From: an uncultured Verrucomicrobia subdivision 3 bacterium
GTDB taxonomy: Bacteria; Verrucomicrobiota; Verrucomicrobiia; Limisphaerales; UBA11358
Assembly (NCBI GenBank): GCA_903884535.1
Contig: CAISEZ010000072.1
Span: forward strand, 1 to 64,000
Reading direction: 5' to 3'
DNA: 64,000 nt
Shown: positions 15,598 to 22,771 of the stretch, piece after piece
How the letters are laid out: each line of letters opens with the position of its first letter
How positions within the stretch are numbered: position 1 is the stretch's first letter
Translations under genes and position numbers: made by a program
The notes under the pieces: generated by a model
What the model saw: only the letters and a program-made list of their open reading frames with translations
The model's database searches: none
Told to the model about the DNA's origin: nothing

Positions 15598-15944
15598 ATG
15601 ACTTTGATCTCGAGGCCAAGCTGAAAAGCGTTCCACTGCCGGATCGGGCGGAAGAATATTGGGAAAATTTCCCGACCCAGGTGCGCTGGCAATTGCACCG
15701 CGCCGCGCCAAAGTCAGCGGTTCAGGAAAACGGGTGGCTGCCGTTCGCCTGGAAAATGAGCGCGGGATTCGCCTGCCTGATTTTCGGTCTGCTCGTGTTT
15801 AGCCAGCCCTTGAAAGCGACCGCCGGCGCCCTTTTCAAAAATGAAAAGCTGATGCGGCAACAACTGGCCGAACTGCCCAGCCACCTCCGTATTTTCATGG
15901 CCGACGAACATGGGTTGCATTATCTCGTCGCGGAAAAAGAGTAA
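15594..15944 (+). CDS. Putative membrane anti-sigma factor
   Basis: A 116-residue protein with one transmembrane segment at about 54-73 (SAGFACLIFGLLVFSQ). The N-terminal cytoplasmic part (about 50 residues) and a short periplasmic C-terminal part fit an anti-sigma factor, though no HxxxCxxC zinc motif is present. The call rests on the ATGA coupling to the sigma gene and the topology. A good ribosome-binding site (GGAGG) precedes the start. Confidence 0.6.
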   Translation: MNDFDLEAKLKSVPLPDRAEEYWENFPTQVRWQLHRAAPKSAVQENGWLPFAWKMSAGFACLIFGLLVFSQPLKATAGALFKNEKLMRQQLAELPSHLRIFMADEHGLHYLVAEKE

Positions 15945-15962
15945 ACTGGCGCCTAAATTTTT

Positions 15963-17066
15963 ATGCCGACTGAAAAAAAACAGGCCAGCGAGAGCGGGAA
16001 AATTTCCGAAGCTTCCGCGCCCGAAGTTTTGGAAAATCTCGTCCGGCTTGCCGAGCGCGCGGGTGCAAGCGACATCCATTTGCAGATGCGCGGCAAACTG
16101 GCCGAAGTCGGTTTCCGCCTCGACGGCATTATCACGCCCGGTCGCGAGCTGCCCGCCGAAATCGCCGAGCGCGTTTTTGGCCGCATCAAATTTCTCGCCC
16201 GGTTGAAAACCTATCAGGAAACACTGCCGCAGGACGGCCGGATTCCGCGCGACGAACTTAAATGCAAGAACGACATCCGCGTCGCCACTTACCCGACCGT
16301 CACCGGCGAAAAAATTGTGCTCCGGCTGTTCAATTCCACTTCCGTCAAAGCTCTGGACGAAATTGAATTTCCGGAAAACGCCCGCGCAGAGTTGGAAACT
16401 TTTCTCCGACAAACCAGCGGCTTGCTCCTGCTCACCGGCCCGGCGGGCAGCGGGAAAACCACGACGATTTACGCCTGTCTTCGCCATCTTGCCGAACTCG
16501 GCGGCCGCCACATCATCACCGTGGAAGACCCGGTCGAGCAGATTGTGCCCGGCACGATGCAAACCGAAATCAACGAAGCCATCGGCTTGGATTTCGCTCG
16601 CGCCGCACGGCATTTGCTGCGGCAGGATCCGCAGGTTTTGATTCTCGGCGAAATTCGCGACGAGGCCACCGCGCAGCTCGCCGTCCGCGCCGGACTCACC
16701 GGGCATCTCGTCATTTCCACGCTGCACGCCGGTTCGTGCAAAGGTGTGTTTGAACGGCTGCTCGCGATGTGCGCCGATCATTCCGCCGTGGCCAGCGCGG
16801 TGGAATTGGTTTTGAACCAGCGGCTCATTCGCAAGCTTTGCGCCACGTGCGACGGCGGCGTTTGCGAAACCTGTTTGCACACCGGCTACCAAGGTCGCGC
16901 GCCGCTGGTGGAATGGCTGCGCGTGGATGAAAAAATGCGCGAACAAATCCGCCGGCGCGAGCTGTCCGCCATCGGGCCGAAACAAACGCTCGAAGCCTCG
17001 GCGCGTTCGCTGGTGAACCAGGGCGTGACGAACGAAGCGGAATTCAAACGGGTTTTTGGATTATGA
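15963..17066 (+). CDS. Type II secretion / type IV pilus assembly ATPase (GspE/PilB-like)
   Basis: Hexameric traffic ATPase that drives pseudopilus assembly. Visible are GASDIHLQ (start of the N2 domain), Walker A GPAGSGKTTT near 158-167, the Asp box ITVEDPVEQ, Walker B LILGEIRDEATA, the His box GHLVISTLHAG, and a tetra-Cys zinc site (CATCDGGVCETC) followed by GYQGR. At 367 residues it lacks the N1 domain, so its docking to a GspL-type partner may differ. Its stop overlaps the GspF gene (ATGA, 17063-17066). Confidence 0.88.
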   Translation: MPTEKKQASESGKISEASAPEVLENLVRLAERAGASDIHLQMRGKLAEVGFRLDGIITPGRELPAEIAERVFGRIKFLARLKTYQETLPQDGRIPRDELKCKNDIRVATYPTVTGEKIVLRLFNSTSVKALDEIEFPENARAELETFLRQTSGLLLLTGPAGSGKTTTIYACLRHLAELGGRHIITVEDPVEQIVPGTMQTEINEAIGLDFARAARHLLRQDPQVLILGEIRDEATAQLAVRAGLTGHLVISTLHAGSCKGVFERLLAMCADHSAVASAVELVLNQRLIRKLCATCDGGVCETCLHTGYQGRAPLVEWLRVDEKMREQIRRRELSAIGPKQTLEASARSLVNQGVTNEAEFKRVFGL

Positions 17067-18079
17067 AAAACGACGAATTTGCCTTCTTCAACCAGCAGCT
17101 TGCGGCGATGCTGCGCGACGGCATCCCGCTCGAAGGCGCGCTGCGCCGGCTTTGCCAAGAAATGCGGCGCGGCCTTTTGCGCGACGAGTTGTCGGCGCTC
17201 GAAGCCGACCTCGCCAAAGGCACGCCGATGGCCGACGCGCTTGCGGCGCGCCAGTTGCCGGAACTTTACAAGCGCATGATTTTGGTCGGCGTGAAAAGCG
17301 GCGACTTGCCAGGCGCGCTGACGATGCTCGCGGACTATTTCCAGCGACAAAATAATGTCTGGACGCGGCTGAAAAGCATGATGACCTATCCGCTCATCGT
17401 GATGTTCGTCGCATTTTTAATTTCGCTTGCGCTCGCGTTTCTTTGGACCCACGTCATCGGGCCCAGCATGTTTGGCGTATTTGGCGGCATGGGCGTTCGT
17501 ATACCAGCCGCCACGCTGTTCGCCTTCTCGACCCTGCAGGCCATCTGGGTTTTTCCGGTGGTGCTCGGAATTCTGTTTGTGGTGCTGGCGTCCGTCGTTT
17601 TTTTGCCGGGGTTGCGCGGGAAATATTTGTGGCGGCTGCCCGCGTTCAAGGAAGCCACGGTTTCGCGCATCGCGGCGTCCTTGACGCTGCTGTTGAAAAA
17701 CGGCGTCAACCTGCCGGACGCCATCGGCCTGGTGGAACAACTGGAAACCAGCACCGCCGCGACCGCCGATTTGCAGGCGTGGCGGAAAAAACTCGCCGCC
17801 GGTGCTGCGAAATTTTCCGAGGTTGCCGCTAGCAACCGGCTGATTCCGCCGCTGTTCGTTTGGGTGGTGGCCAGCGCTGGCGAGGACCTGGTCGCCGGGT
17901 TCAACCGCGCGGCGGAAATTTACCACTCGCGCGCCATTTACCGCACCGAGGTCGCGCTGTATTCCGTGCTGCCCATCGCCTCGCTGTTTCTCGGCGCGGT
18001 CGTTTTATCGCAGGCATTTCTGGTCATCAGCATGTTTTTGCCGCTGGTGGCCATGCTGAATAACTTGAGCGGTAACTGA
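17063..18079 (+). CDS. GspF/PilC-like inner-membrane platform protein, copy 1
   Basis: A 338-residue polytopic platform protein. Two cytoplasmic GspF repeats (about 5-110 and 200-285) each precede transmembrane parts; hydrophobic segments are near 110-135, 155-180 and 300-330. The family features MLRDGIPLEGALRRL, GVKSGDLPGALTMLADYF and LLLKNGVNLPDAIGLVEQL are seen. It is coupled to the ATPase upstream. A second, divergent GspF follows 10 bases downstream, which is unusual. Confidence 0.85.
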   Translation: MKNDEFAFFNQQLAAMLRDGIPLEGALRRLCQEMRRGLLRDELSALEADLAKGTPMADALAARQLPELYKRMILVGVKSGDLPGALTMLADYFQRQNNVWTRLKSMMTYPLIVMFVAFLISLALAFLWTHVIGPSMFGVFGGMGVRIPAATLFAFSTLQAIWVFPVVLGILFVVLASVVFLPGLRGKYLWRLPAFKEATVSRIAASLTLLLKNGVNLPDAIGLVEQLETSTAATADLQAWRKKLAAGAAKFSEVAASNRLIPPLFVWVVASAGEDLVAGFNRAAEIYHSRAIYRTEVALYSVLPIASLFLGAVVLSQAFLVISMFLPLVAMLNNLSGN

Positions 18080-18089
18080 AAATTTCGCC

Positions 18090-19250
18090 ATGGAAAATTT
18101 TGCCATGTTTTTAGCCGGCCTGTTTTGGTATGCCGTTTTGATCCTGGTGCCGGGCGGCGCGTTTTCGGTGCTGATGCATTTCCTGCTTTCGCTGCCGATG
18201 CGCCGGCGTGACCGCGCGCTGTTTTTCCTGGACCTCGTGGAAACGGTGTTGCAACGCGGCCAGCCGCTGGAACCGGCGATCCTGGCCGCCGGTGAAAATC
18301 ACGACCGCGCCATCGGCGTGCGGTTTTACATGGTGGCCGCGCACATCGAAGGCGGCGCGCGGCTCGGCGAGGCGCTTGATAAAGAGCCACGCTTTCTGCC
18401 GCCACAAATCAACGCCATCCTCCGCGCCGGCGAAAAACTTGGCGACCTGAAAAAGGTATTGCCCGCTTGCCGCGAAGTGCTGCGCATCGCGCCGGACACC
18501 GTCCGCAGCACGACGCATTACATGGTGGCCATCCTGTTGATCTTTGCGCCGGTCGCTTGTTTGCTTATCAGCTCGCTGTCGGTGTTCGTTGTTCCGAAAT
18601 TCAAGGACGTGTTTGCCGGCATGGGAATCAAGCTGTCGCCGCTCGTCTTGTTCGTTTTTGAGTTGAATAGACGCAATGTATTGGTTGGCTTGGAAATCCT
18701 GCTGTTTTTCATGCTGCTGACGCTGGCGGCGATTTACATCGGGGGGCCGGGCTTCGTCCGCTGGTTTCAATTCCGCCGCATTCCGATCGTGGACTGGCTG
18801 GCCTGGCGCATTCCATGGAAACAAAAAAAATTGCAGCGCACTTTTTCCGCCATGCTCGCCGTGCTGCTGGACGGCGGCGTGCCGGAAAAAACAGCCGTTT
18901 GGTTGGCAGGTGATTGCACCGCAAATGAAATTTGTTGGCGGCGGGCGAAGCGCGTCATTGCCGCGCTTGAAAATGGCGCGAAGCTGGATGAAGCCGTCCG
19001 CGCGTTTGACGACACCGGCGAATTTCACTGGCGGCTCTCGAACGCCGTGCACGCGCACGGCGGCTTTTTGGATGCGCTGCGCGGCTGGCACGAAGCGCTC
19101 GATGCCAAAGCGTTTCAACAGGAGGAAACCGCCACGCATATTTTTACCAGCGGACTCGTCATCCTGAACGGCATCGTGGTTGCTCTCATTGCCATCAGCA
19201 TGTTTGGCATGCTGGTCATGATATTAAGAGGAATGGCCAACGCGTCATGA
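18090..19250 (+). CDS. GspF/PilC-like platform protein, copy 2 (divergent)
   Basis: A 386-residue second GspF-type protein. It opens with an extra transmembrane segment (LFWYAVLILVPGGAFSVL) absent from copy 1. Repeats are QRGQPLEPAILAAGENH...INAILRAGEKLGDLKKVL in the first half and LLDGGVPEKTAVWLAGD in the second. Hydrophobic segments lie at about 150-175, 205-225 and 350-380. Sequence identity to copy 1 looks low, so the two may form a heteromeric platform. Its stop overlaps the next start (ATGA, 19247-19250). Confidence 0.8.
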   Translation: MENFAMFLAGLFWYAVLILVPGGAFSVLMHFLLSLPMRRRDRALFFLDLVETVLQRGQPLEPAILAAGENHDRAIGVRFYMVAAHIEGGARLGEALDKEPRFLPPQINAILRAGEKLGDLKKVLPACREVLRIAPDTVRSTTHYMVAILLIFAPVACLLISSLSVFVVPKFKDVFAGMGIKLSPLVLFVFELNRRNVLVGLEILLFFMLLTLAAIYIGGPGFVRWFQFRRIPIVDWLAWRIPWKQKKLQRTFSAMLAVLLDGGVPEKTAVWLAGDCTANEICWRRAKRVIAALENGAKLDEAVRAFDDTGEFHWRLSNAVHAHGGFLDALRGWHEALDAKAFQQEETATHIFTSGLVILNGIVVALIAISMFGMLVMILRGMANAS

Positions 19251-19675
19251 ACATAAAAATCAAAAGCGGAAAGCGGAAAGCGGAAAGCGGAAACCAAATG
19301 GAGTCGCCGCAAGTTGCCGCGGGCAGAACGCGCGGCTTTCTGGAAGTGGATTTGATCGTCGGCCTCGCCATCTTAACGCTCGCCATCGTGCCGCTGGGCT
19401 ACGCGTTTGCGCGCGAACGGCACGTGCTCAAAATTGAATACGCGCGCAGCGTGGCGAACGAAATCGTGGACGGTGAAATGGAAATTCTTGTCGCCGGCGA
19501 CTGGAAAAACTTCCCCGACGGCGCGCAAAATTATGCCGTTCATGCCAACGCCGCCGCCAGTTTGCCGCCCGGTCATTTTCAACTCACCAAAACCGCCAAT
19601 CATCTGCGCCTCGAATGGAATACCGACGAGAAACGCGGCATCGGCGCCGTTGTCCGCGAAACCACCGTCAAATGA
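19247..19675 (+). CDS. Minor pseudopilin, GspI/GspH-like
   Basis: A 142-residue pseudopilin with prepilin cleavage site RG/FLEVDLIVG, followed by a hydrophobic helix. The invariant Glu at +5 is replaced by Asp, which is rare. The first 17 residues are encoded partly by a heptamer array; an ATG at 19298 would give a normal 13-residue leader instead. Its stop overlaps the next gene (ATGA, 19672-19675). Likely role: tip complex of the pseudopilus. Confidence 0.7.
   Translation: MNIKIKSGKRKAESGNQMESPQVAAGRTRGFLEVDLIVGLAILTLAIVPLGYAFARERHVLKIEYARSVANEIVDGEMEILVAGDWKNFPDGAQNYAVHANAAASLPPGHFQLTKTANHLRLEWNTDEKRGIGAVVRETTVK
19263..19290 (+). repeat. Heptamer array in a pseudopilin leader (AAAGCGG x4)
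   Basis: Four perfect copies of AAAGCGG, read in frame as the Lys/Ser/Gly-rich leader of the pseudopilin gene when translation starts at 19247. Confidence 0.92.
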
Positions 19676-20175
19676 AACTGACCCGAACCATTTCACGCGG
19701 CCGGCGACGGGCCGGCATGTTGCTGACGGAATGTTTGGTTTATATTGCCGTGTTCAGCATCCTGCTCGGCATCGGCACGGCGGCGTTTTATTTTTGCTGG
19801 GACCACACGCGCGCGGTGATTTTTGACGCGAACGACATCGAAGCCGCCCTGCGCGCCGGCGAACACTGGCGGGCGGATGTGCGCGACGCGACGGGGAAAG
19901 TTTCCGTTGAATCGACGGCCGCCGGCGAAGTGGTGCGGATGCCGGAAGCCGGAAAGGAAATTATTTATCGCTTCGAATCGGGTGAACTGCGACGCGAAAT
20001 TCCGGCTCTGAACAATTCCCAATTGCTGCTGCCGAAAGTAAAATCGTCGGAAATGAAACCGGAAGCGCGCGGTTCCGTGACCGCGTGGCGATGGGAACTG
20101 GAGTTGACGCCGCGCCGGAGAGAAACCCAAATGCCGCTGCGGTTCACGTTTGAAGCGGCACAAGCGAAGCCATGA
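19672..20175 (+). CDS. Minor pseudopilin, GspJ-like
   Basis: A 167-residue pseudopilin. The leader RRRAG is followed by the cleavage site before MLLTECLVYIAVFSILLGIG, with Glu at +5. The body is a soluble beta-rich domain of about 135 residues. It lies in frame overlap with its neighbours on both sides (ATGA). Assignment to GspJ is by size and gene order. Confidence 0.65.
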   Translation: MKLTRTISRGRRRAGMLLTECLVYIAVFSILLGIGTAAFYFCWDHTRAVIFDANDIEAALRAGEHWRADVRDATGKVSVESTAAGEVVRMPEAGKEIIYRFESGELRREIPALNNSQLLLPKVKSSEMKPEARGSVTAWRWELELTPRRRETQMPLRFTFEAAQAKP

Positions 20176-20393
20176 AAATCCCAAGACAAAATTCCCGCCA
20201 AAAAAACGAGCGCGGCATGGCGACCATTGTTTTCATCGCGCTGCTGGCGATCATGATGATTCTGGTTACGGCGGAAAGCCGCGCGTTGATTCAGCTTCAC
20301 CGCGAAGTAAGATTTCTGGAGCAGCAGCAGATCAAACGATTGAACGCGCCGACGACGAATTCAATTTCAACCGCCCCTTCCGAAATCAAATGA
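20172..20393 (+). CDS. Small GspK/PilX-like pseudopilin
   Basis: A 73-residue protein with a prepilin-type leader ERG/MATIVFIALLAIMMILV. It lacks Glu at +5, which is the trait that marks GspK, but is far shorter than a full GspK (about 300 residues): only the N-terminal helix and a short tail remain. It could be a truncated GspK or a small assembly factor. It is coupled on both sides by ATGA overlaps. Confidence 0.6.
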   Translation: MKIPRQNSRQKNERGMATIVFIALLAIMMILVTAESRALIQLHREVRFLEQQQIKRLNAPTTNSISTAPSEIK

Positions 20394-20665
20394 ACGACGT
20401 TCCCGCCGCCAAAATCAAGATGATGAAAGGCTCCATCCGCTGCCTCATCTTCGGCTTGCTTGCGCTGGTGCCGGCTATCGGCCTGCCGTTCGGGCTGGCG
20501 GCGCTGTGGATTTCCGGCCGGGTGCGTCTGACGGAAAAACTTTATTGGAACCCAGCCAAGCCTTACCGGATTTGCGGCGTGGTGTGCGGGGCCATCGGAA
20601 CTATTTTATGGGCCAGCATTCTGGTTTTCATAGTGGGCAACGCCGTGATCTACGCCTGGTTTTGA
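20390..20665 (+). CDS. Small two-helix membrane protein
   Basis: A 91-residue protein with two hydrophobic segments (about 19-40 and 62-85) and Pro-rich links between. It overlaps the GspK-like gene (ATGA, 20390-20393) and closes the secretion-type operon. I do not recognise the family; a role in anchoring the system is only inferred from position. Confidence 0.5.
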   Translation: MNDVPAAKIKMMKGSIRCLIFGLLALVPAIGLPFGLAALWISGRVRLTEKLYWNPAKPYRICGVVCGAIGTILWASILVFIVGNAVIYAWF

Positions 20666-20674
20666 TCCGGCGGA

Positions 20675-21241
20675 TCAGACTTTCGGTAATTTTTCTTCCA
20701 CCATGTCGCAAAGGGCGTGATACAAAACTTTCTGTCCTTCCTGAATCCGCGCCGTCACGGTGCCGGGCACAATCAAATCAACCGTCGCCACGCCTTTCGT
20801 AAAACCGCCGTCGCGGCCGAGGATAGCGATGCTTTCGACGCCCTTCCGTGTCGCTTCTTCCAGCGCACGCAGAATGTTTTTGGACTTACCGCTCGTGGTA
20901 ATGCCGATGAGCACGTCGCCTTTTTCCGCGAGGCCCCAGACTTGCCGCGCGAAAATTTCATCGGCGTGATAATCGTTGCATACGGCGGTCATGAACTCGC
21001 CGTTGGCCGTAAGAGAAATGGCGGGATACGGCCGGCGGTCTTCGCGAAAACGGCAGAGAAATTCCGTGGCCAGATGCGTGGCGTCGGATGCGCTGCCGCC
21101 GTTGCCGCAGACGAGCAGCTTGTGCCCGCTGGTGAGTGAGCGCAAAACGAGTTGCGCCGCGCGGCCAAGCGGCTCCTCCAACGCGGTCAGCCCGCGCAAC
21201 GTTGTGATGGAAGCTTCAATCGCCGATTGCAAATGAGTCAT
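20675..21241 (-). CDS. gmhA: SIS-domain phosphoheptose isomerase (GmhA-like)
   Basis: Isomerises sedoheptulose 7-phosphate to D-glycero-D-manno-heptose 7-phosphate in the pathway to lipopolysaccharide heptose. The 188-residue SIS protein has CGNGGSASDATHLATEF near 45-60, LTTSGKSKN-type phosphate loop (GITTSGKSKNIL) and a C-terminal helix (QEGQKVLYHALCDMVE) as in GmhA. It is convergent with the secretion operon, 9 bases away. Other heptose genes are not in the window. Confidence 0.85.
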   Translation of the reverse strand: MTHLQSAIEASITTLRGLTALEEPLGRAAQLVLRSLTSGHKLLVCGNGGSASDATHLATEFLCRFREDRRPYPAISLTANGEFMTAVCNDYHADEIFARQVWGLAEKGDVLIGITTSGKSKNILRALEEATRKGVESIAILGRDGGFTKGVATVDLIVPGTVTARIQEGQKVLYHALCDMVEEKLPKV

Positions 21242-21318
21242 GCGCGCAGCTTAATTGCTGGCCGGTGAAAGAAAAGTCGAAAGCTTGTGAAAACTCTACG
21301 AGGAACCGGCAAGTTCGC

Positions 21319-22689
21319 TCACATTTTCCCGTCAGAATCATTCCGGCGCTGTTCCAGTTCCGCATGAATCTGCGGCTCCAGAAGCTCGAATTTTTTGTAG
21401 AACAACACTGGCATGATTGCCAGCGCGAAGCCGAGGACCGGTAGCCAGATGAATCCCAATTCAATCCCGAACAGCGCCTGCGACGTTTGCTCGACGGGAA
21501 CTTGATTGACGGGCGGTGCGTAATGATACCAACCGAGAATCCACGCGGGCACAGCGCTGCCCAGTCCGGCTCCGGCCTTCAGACAGAACGCCGCGCCGAT
21601 CGCCGTCAAAAAGCCCGCCGCGCGAATGCCGGTCTTCCATTCGCCGTAATCCACGCTGTCGGACAAAACCGAGAACGGCATCGCCATCGCCATGCCACTG
21701 GCGAGGAAACCAAAAGTCCAGCCGACCATGATCCACGCCACCGACAAATTATTTTGCATCCCGAGATAAACAATCAACTGGCCCAACACCATGCCGAGCA
21801 GCCCGAAAATCCAAACGTTGCGCTTGGAAGTCCAACGGCAGAAAAACGGCATCAGAAACGCCGTGACCAATGAAATGAAATCCAACGCGAAGGCTGTCGG
21901 AATCAAATCTTTTCGATGCAGCGTGTATTCAAAGAAATACGGGGCGACACTGACGCGGGCGATGAAGGCAATCCAAAAAAAGAGGCTGCTCACAAAAATG
22001 ATGATCCACGGCCAGTTGCCTTTGATGGCGCGCAGACTGTCCGCGATCGGCAACGATTGTTTTTTCTGGTGGACGACTTCCTCCAGATTTCGGAACGCGA
22101 ACAGAAATAATAAAACCGTTCCCGTGGCGTAGATGGGCATGACGATCATGAAACCTCTCCGGTCATCGCCCTGGCCGAAATATTGCACCAGCTTCAGCGC
22201 CGTCAGGTTCACCAGCAGCACGCCGAGCTTGGAGCCGAACATCCGGAAAGACGTCAGCGTAACGCGTTCGCGTGGGTCGGGAGTCAAAGCCGACAAAATG
22301 GAGGTGACCGGCGTGTTGATGCCCGTGTAGAGCACGCTGCACACGATGTAAGTCAACGCGGCATAAATGACTTTGCCCGTGTGACCCAGATTTGGCGTCA
22401 AAAACGTCAGCACTCCAAACACCGCGAACGGCAGGCACAACCACAGAAACCAAGGACGGCTTTTGCCCCATTTGCTGTGCGTTTTGTCAAAGATGACGCC
22501 CCAGATCGGCGCATCGATCGCATCCGTAAAACGGGCGAGCAGCATGATGTTTCCAGCAATCGCCACCGGCAGGCCATAGACGTCCGTGTAAAAATAGAGC
22601 AGATAATTCGAGATGACACAGAACACAAGCTGCCCCGCCGTGTCGCTCGCCGCGTAGCTGAAGCGCTTGGTGTAGGAGGTTTTATTCAT
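21319..22689 (-). CDS. GPH-family sugar:cation symporter
   Basis: A 456-residue twelve-helix major-facilitator transporter of the glycoside-pentoside-hexuronide group. The start SYAASDTAGQLVFCVISNYLL and the motif DAIDAPIWGVIFDKT, which contains the conserved acidic residue, are typical. It sits downstream of a GH31 enzyme across a 78-base gap that includes a palindromic element, so it probably imports the oligosaccharide (for example a xyloside or glucoside) that GH31 hydrolyses in the cytoplasm. Confidence 0.88.
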   Translation of the reverse strand: MNKTSYTKRFSYAASDTAGQLVFCVISNYLLYFYTDVYGLPVAIAGNIMLLARFTDAIDAPIWGVIFDKTHSKWGKSRPWFLWLCLPFAVFGVLTFLTPNLGHTGKVIYAALTYIVCSVLYTGINTPVTSILSALTPDPRERVTLTSFRMFGSKLGVLLVNLTALKLVQYFGQGDDRRGFMIVMPIYATGTVLLFLFAFRNLEEVVHQKKQSLPIADSLRAIKGNWPWIIIFVSSLFFWIAFIARVSVAPYFFEYTLHRKDLIPTAFALDFISLVTAFLMPFFCRWTSKRNVWIFGLLGMVLGQLIVYLGMQNNLSVAWIMVGWTFGFLASGMAMAMPFSVLSDSVDYGEWKTGIRAAGFLTAIGAAFCLKAGAGLGSAVPAWILGWYHYAPPVNQVPVEQTSQALFGIELGFIWLPVLGFALAIMPVLFYKKFELLEPQIHAELEQRRNDSDGKM

Positions 22690-22695
22690 CGCTTT

Positions 22696-22771
22696 GTAGC
22701 GGCGTCTCGGCAGAGCGCCGCAATTTTGGTTTTCATTTTCAGATGGCGGCGGTCTGCCGACTCGCCGCTAC
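22696..22771. repeat. REP-like palindrome over the GH31 stop codon
   Basis: A 26-bp imperfect inverted repeat: GTAGCGGCG plus 17 bases at 22696-22721 and its counterpart at 22746-22771 (TCGGCAGA shared, few mismatches). The spacer of 24 bases holds a T-rich stretch. The stop codon of GH31 (22768-22770) is within the right arm. It may act as a terminator or be a dispersed REP-like element. Confidence 0.7.

Noticed and set aside
15714-16985. A 423-codon open frame opposite the GspE-like gene
   Set aside because: Antisense to a gene with all traffic-ATPase motifs; no recognisable product.
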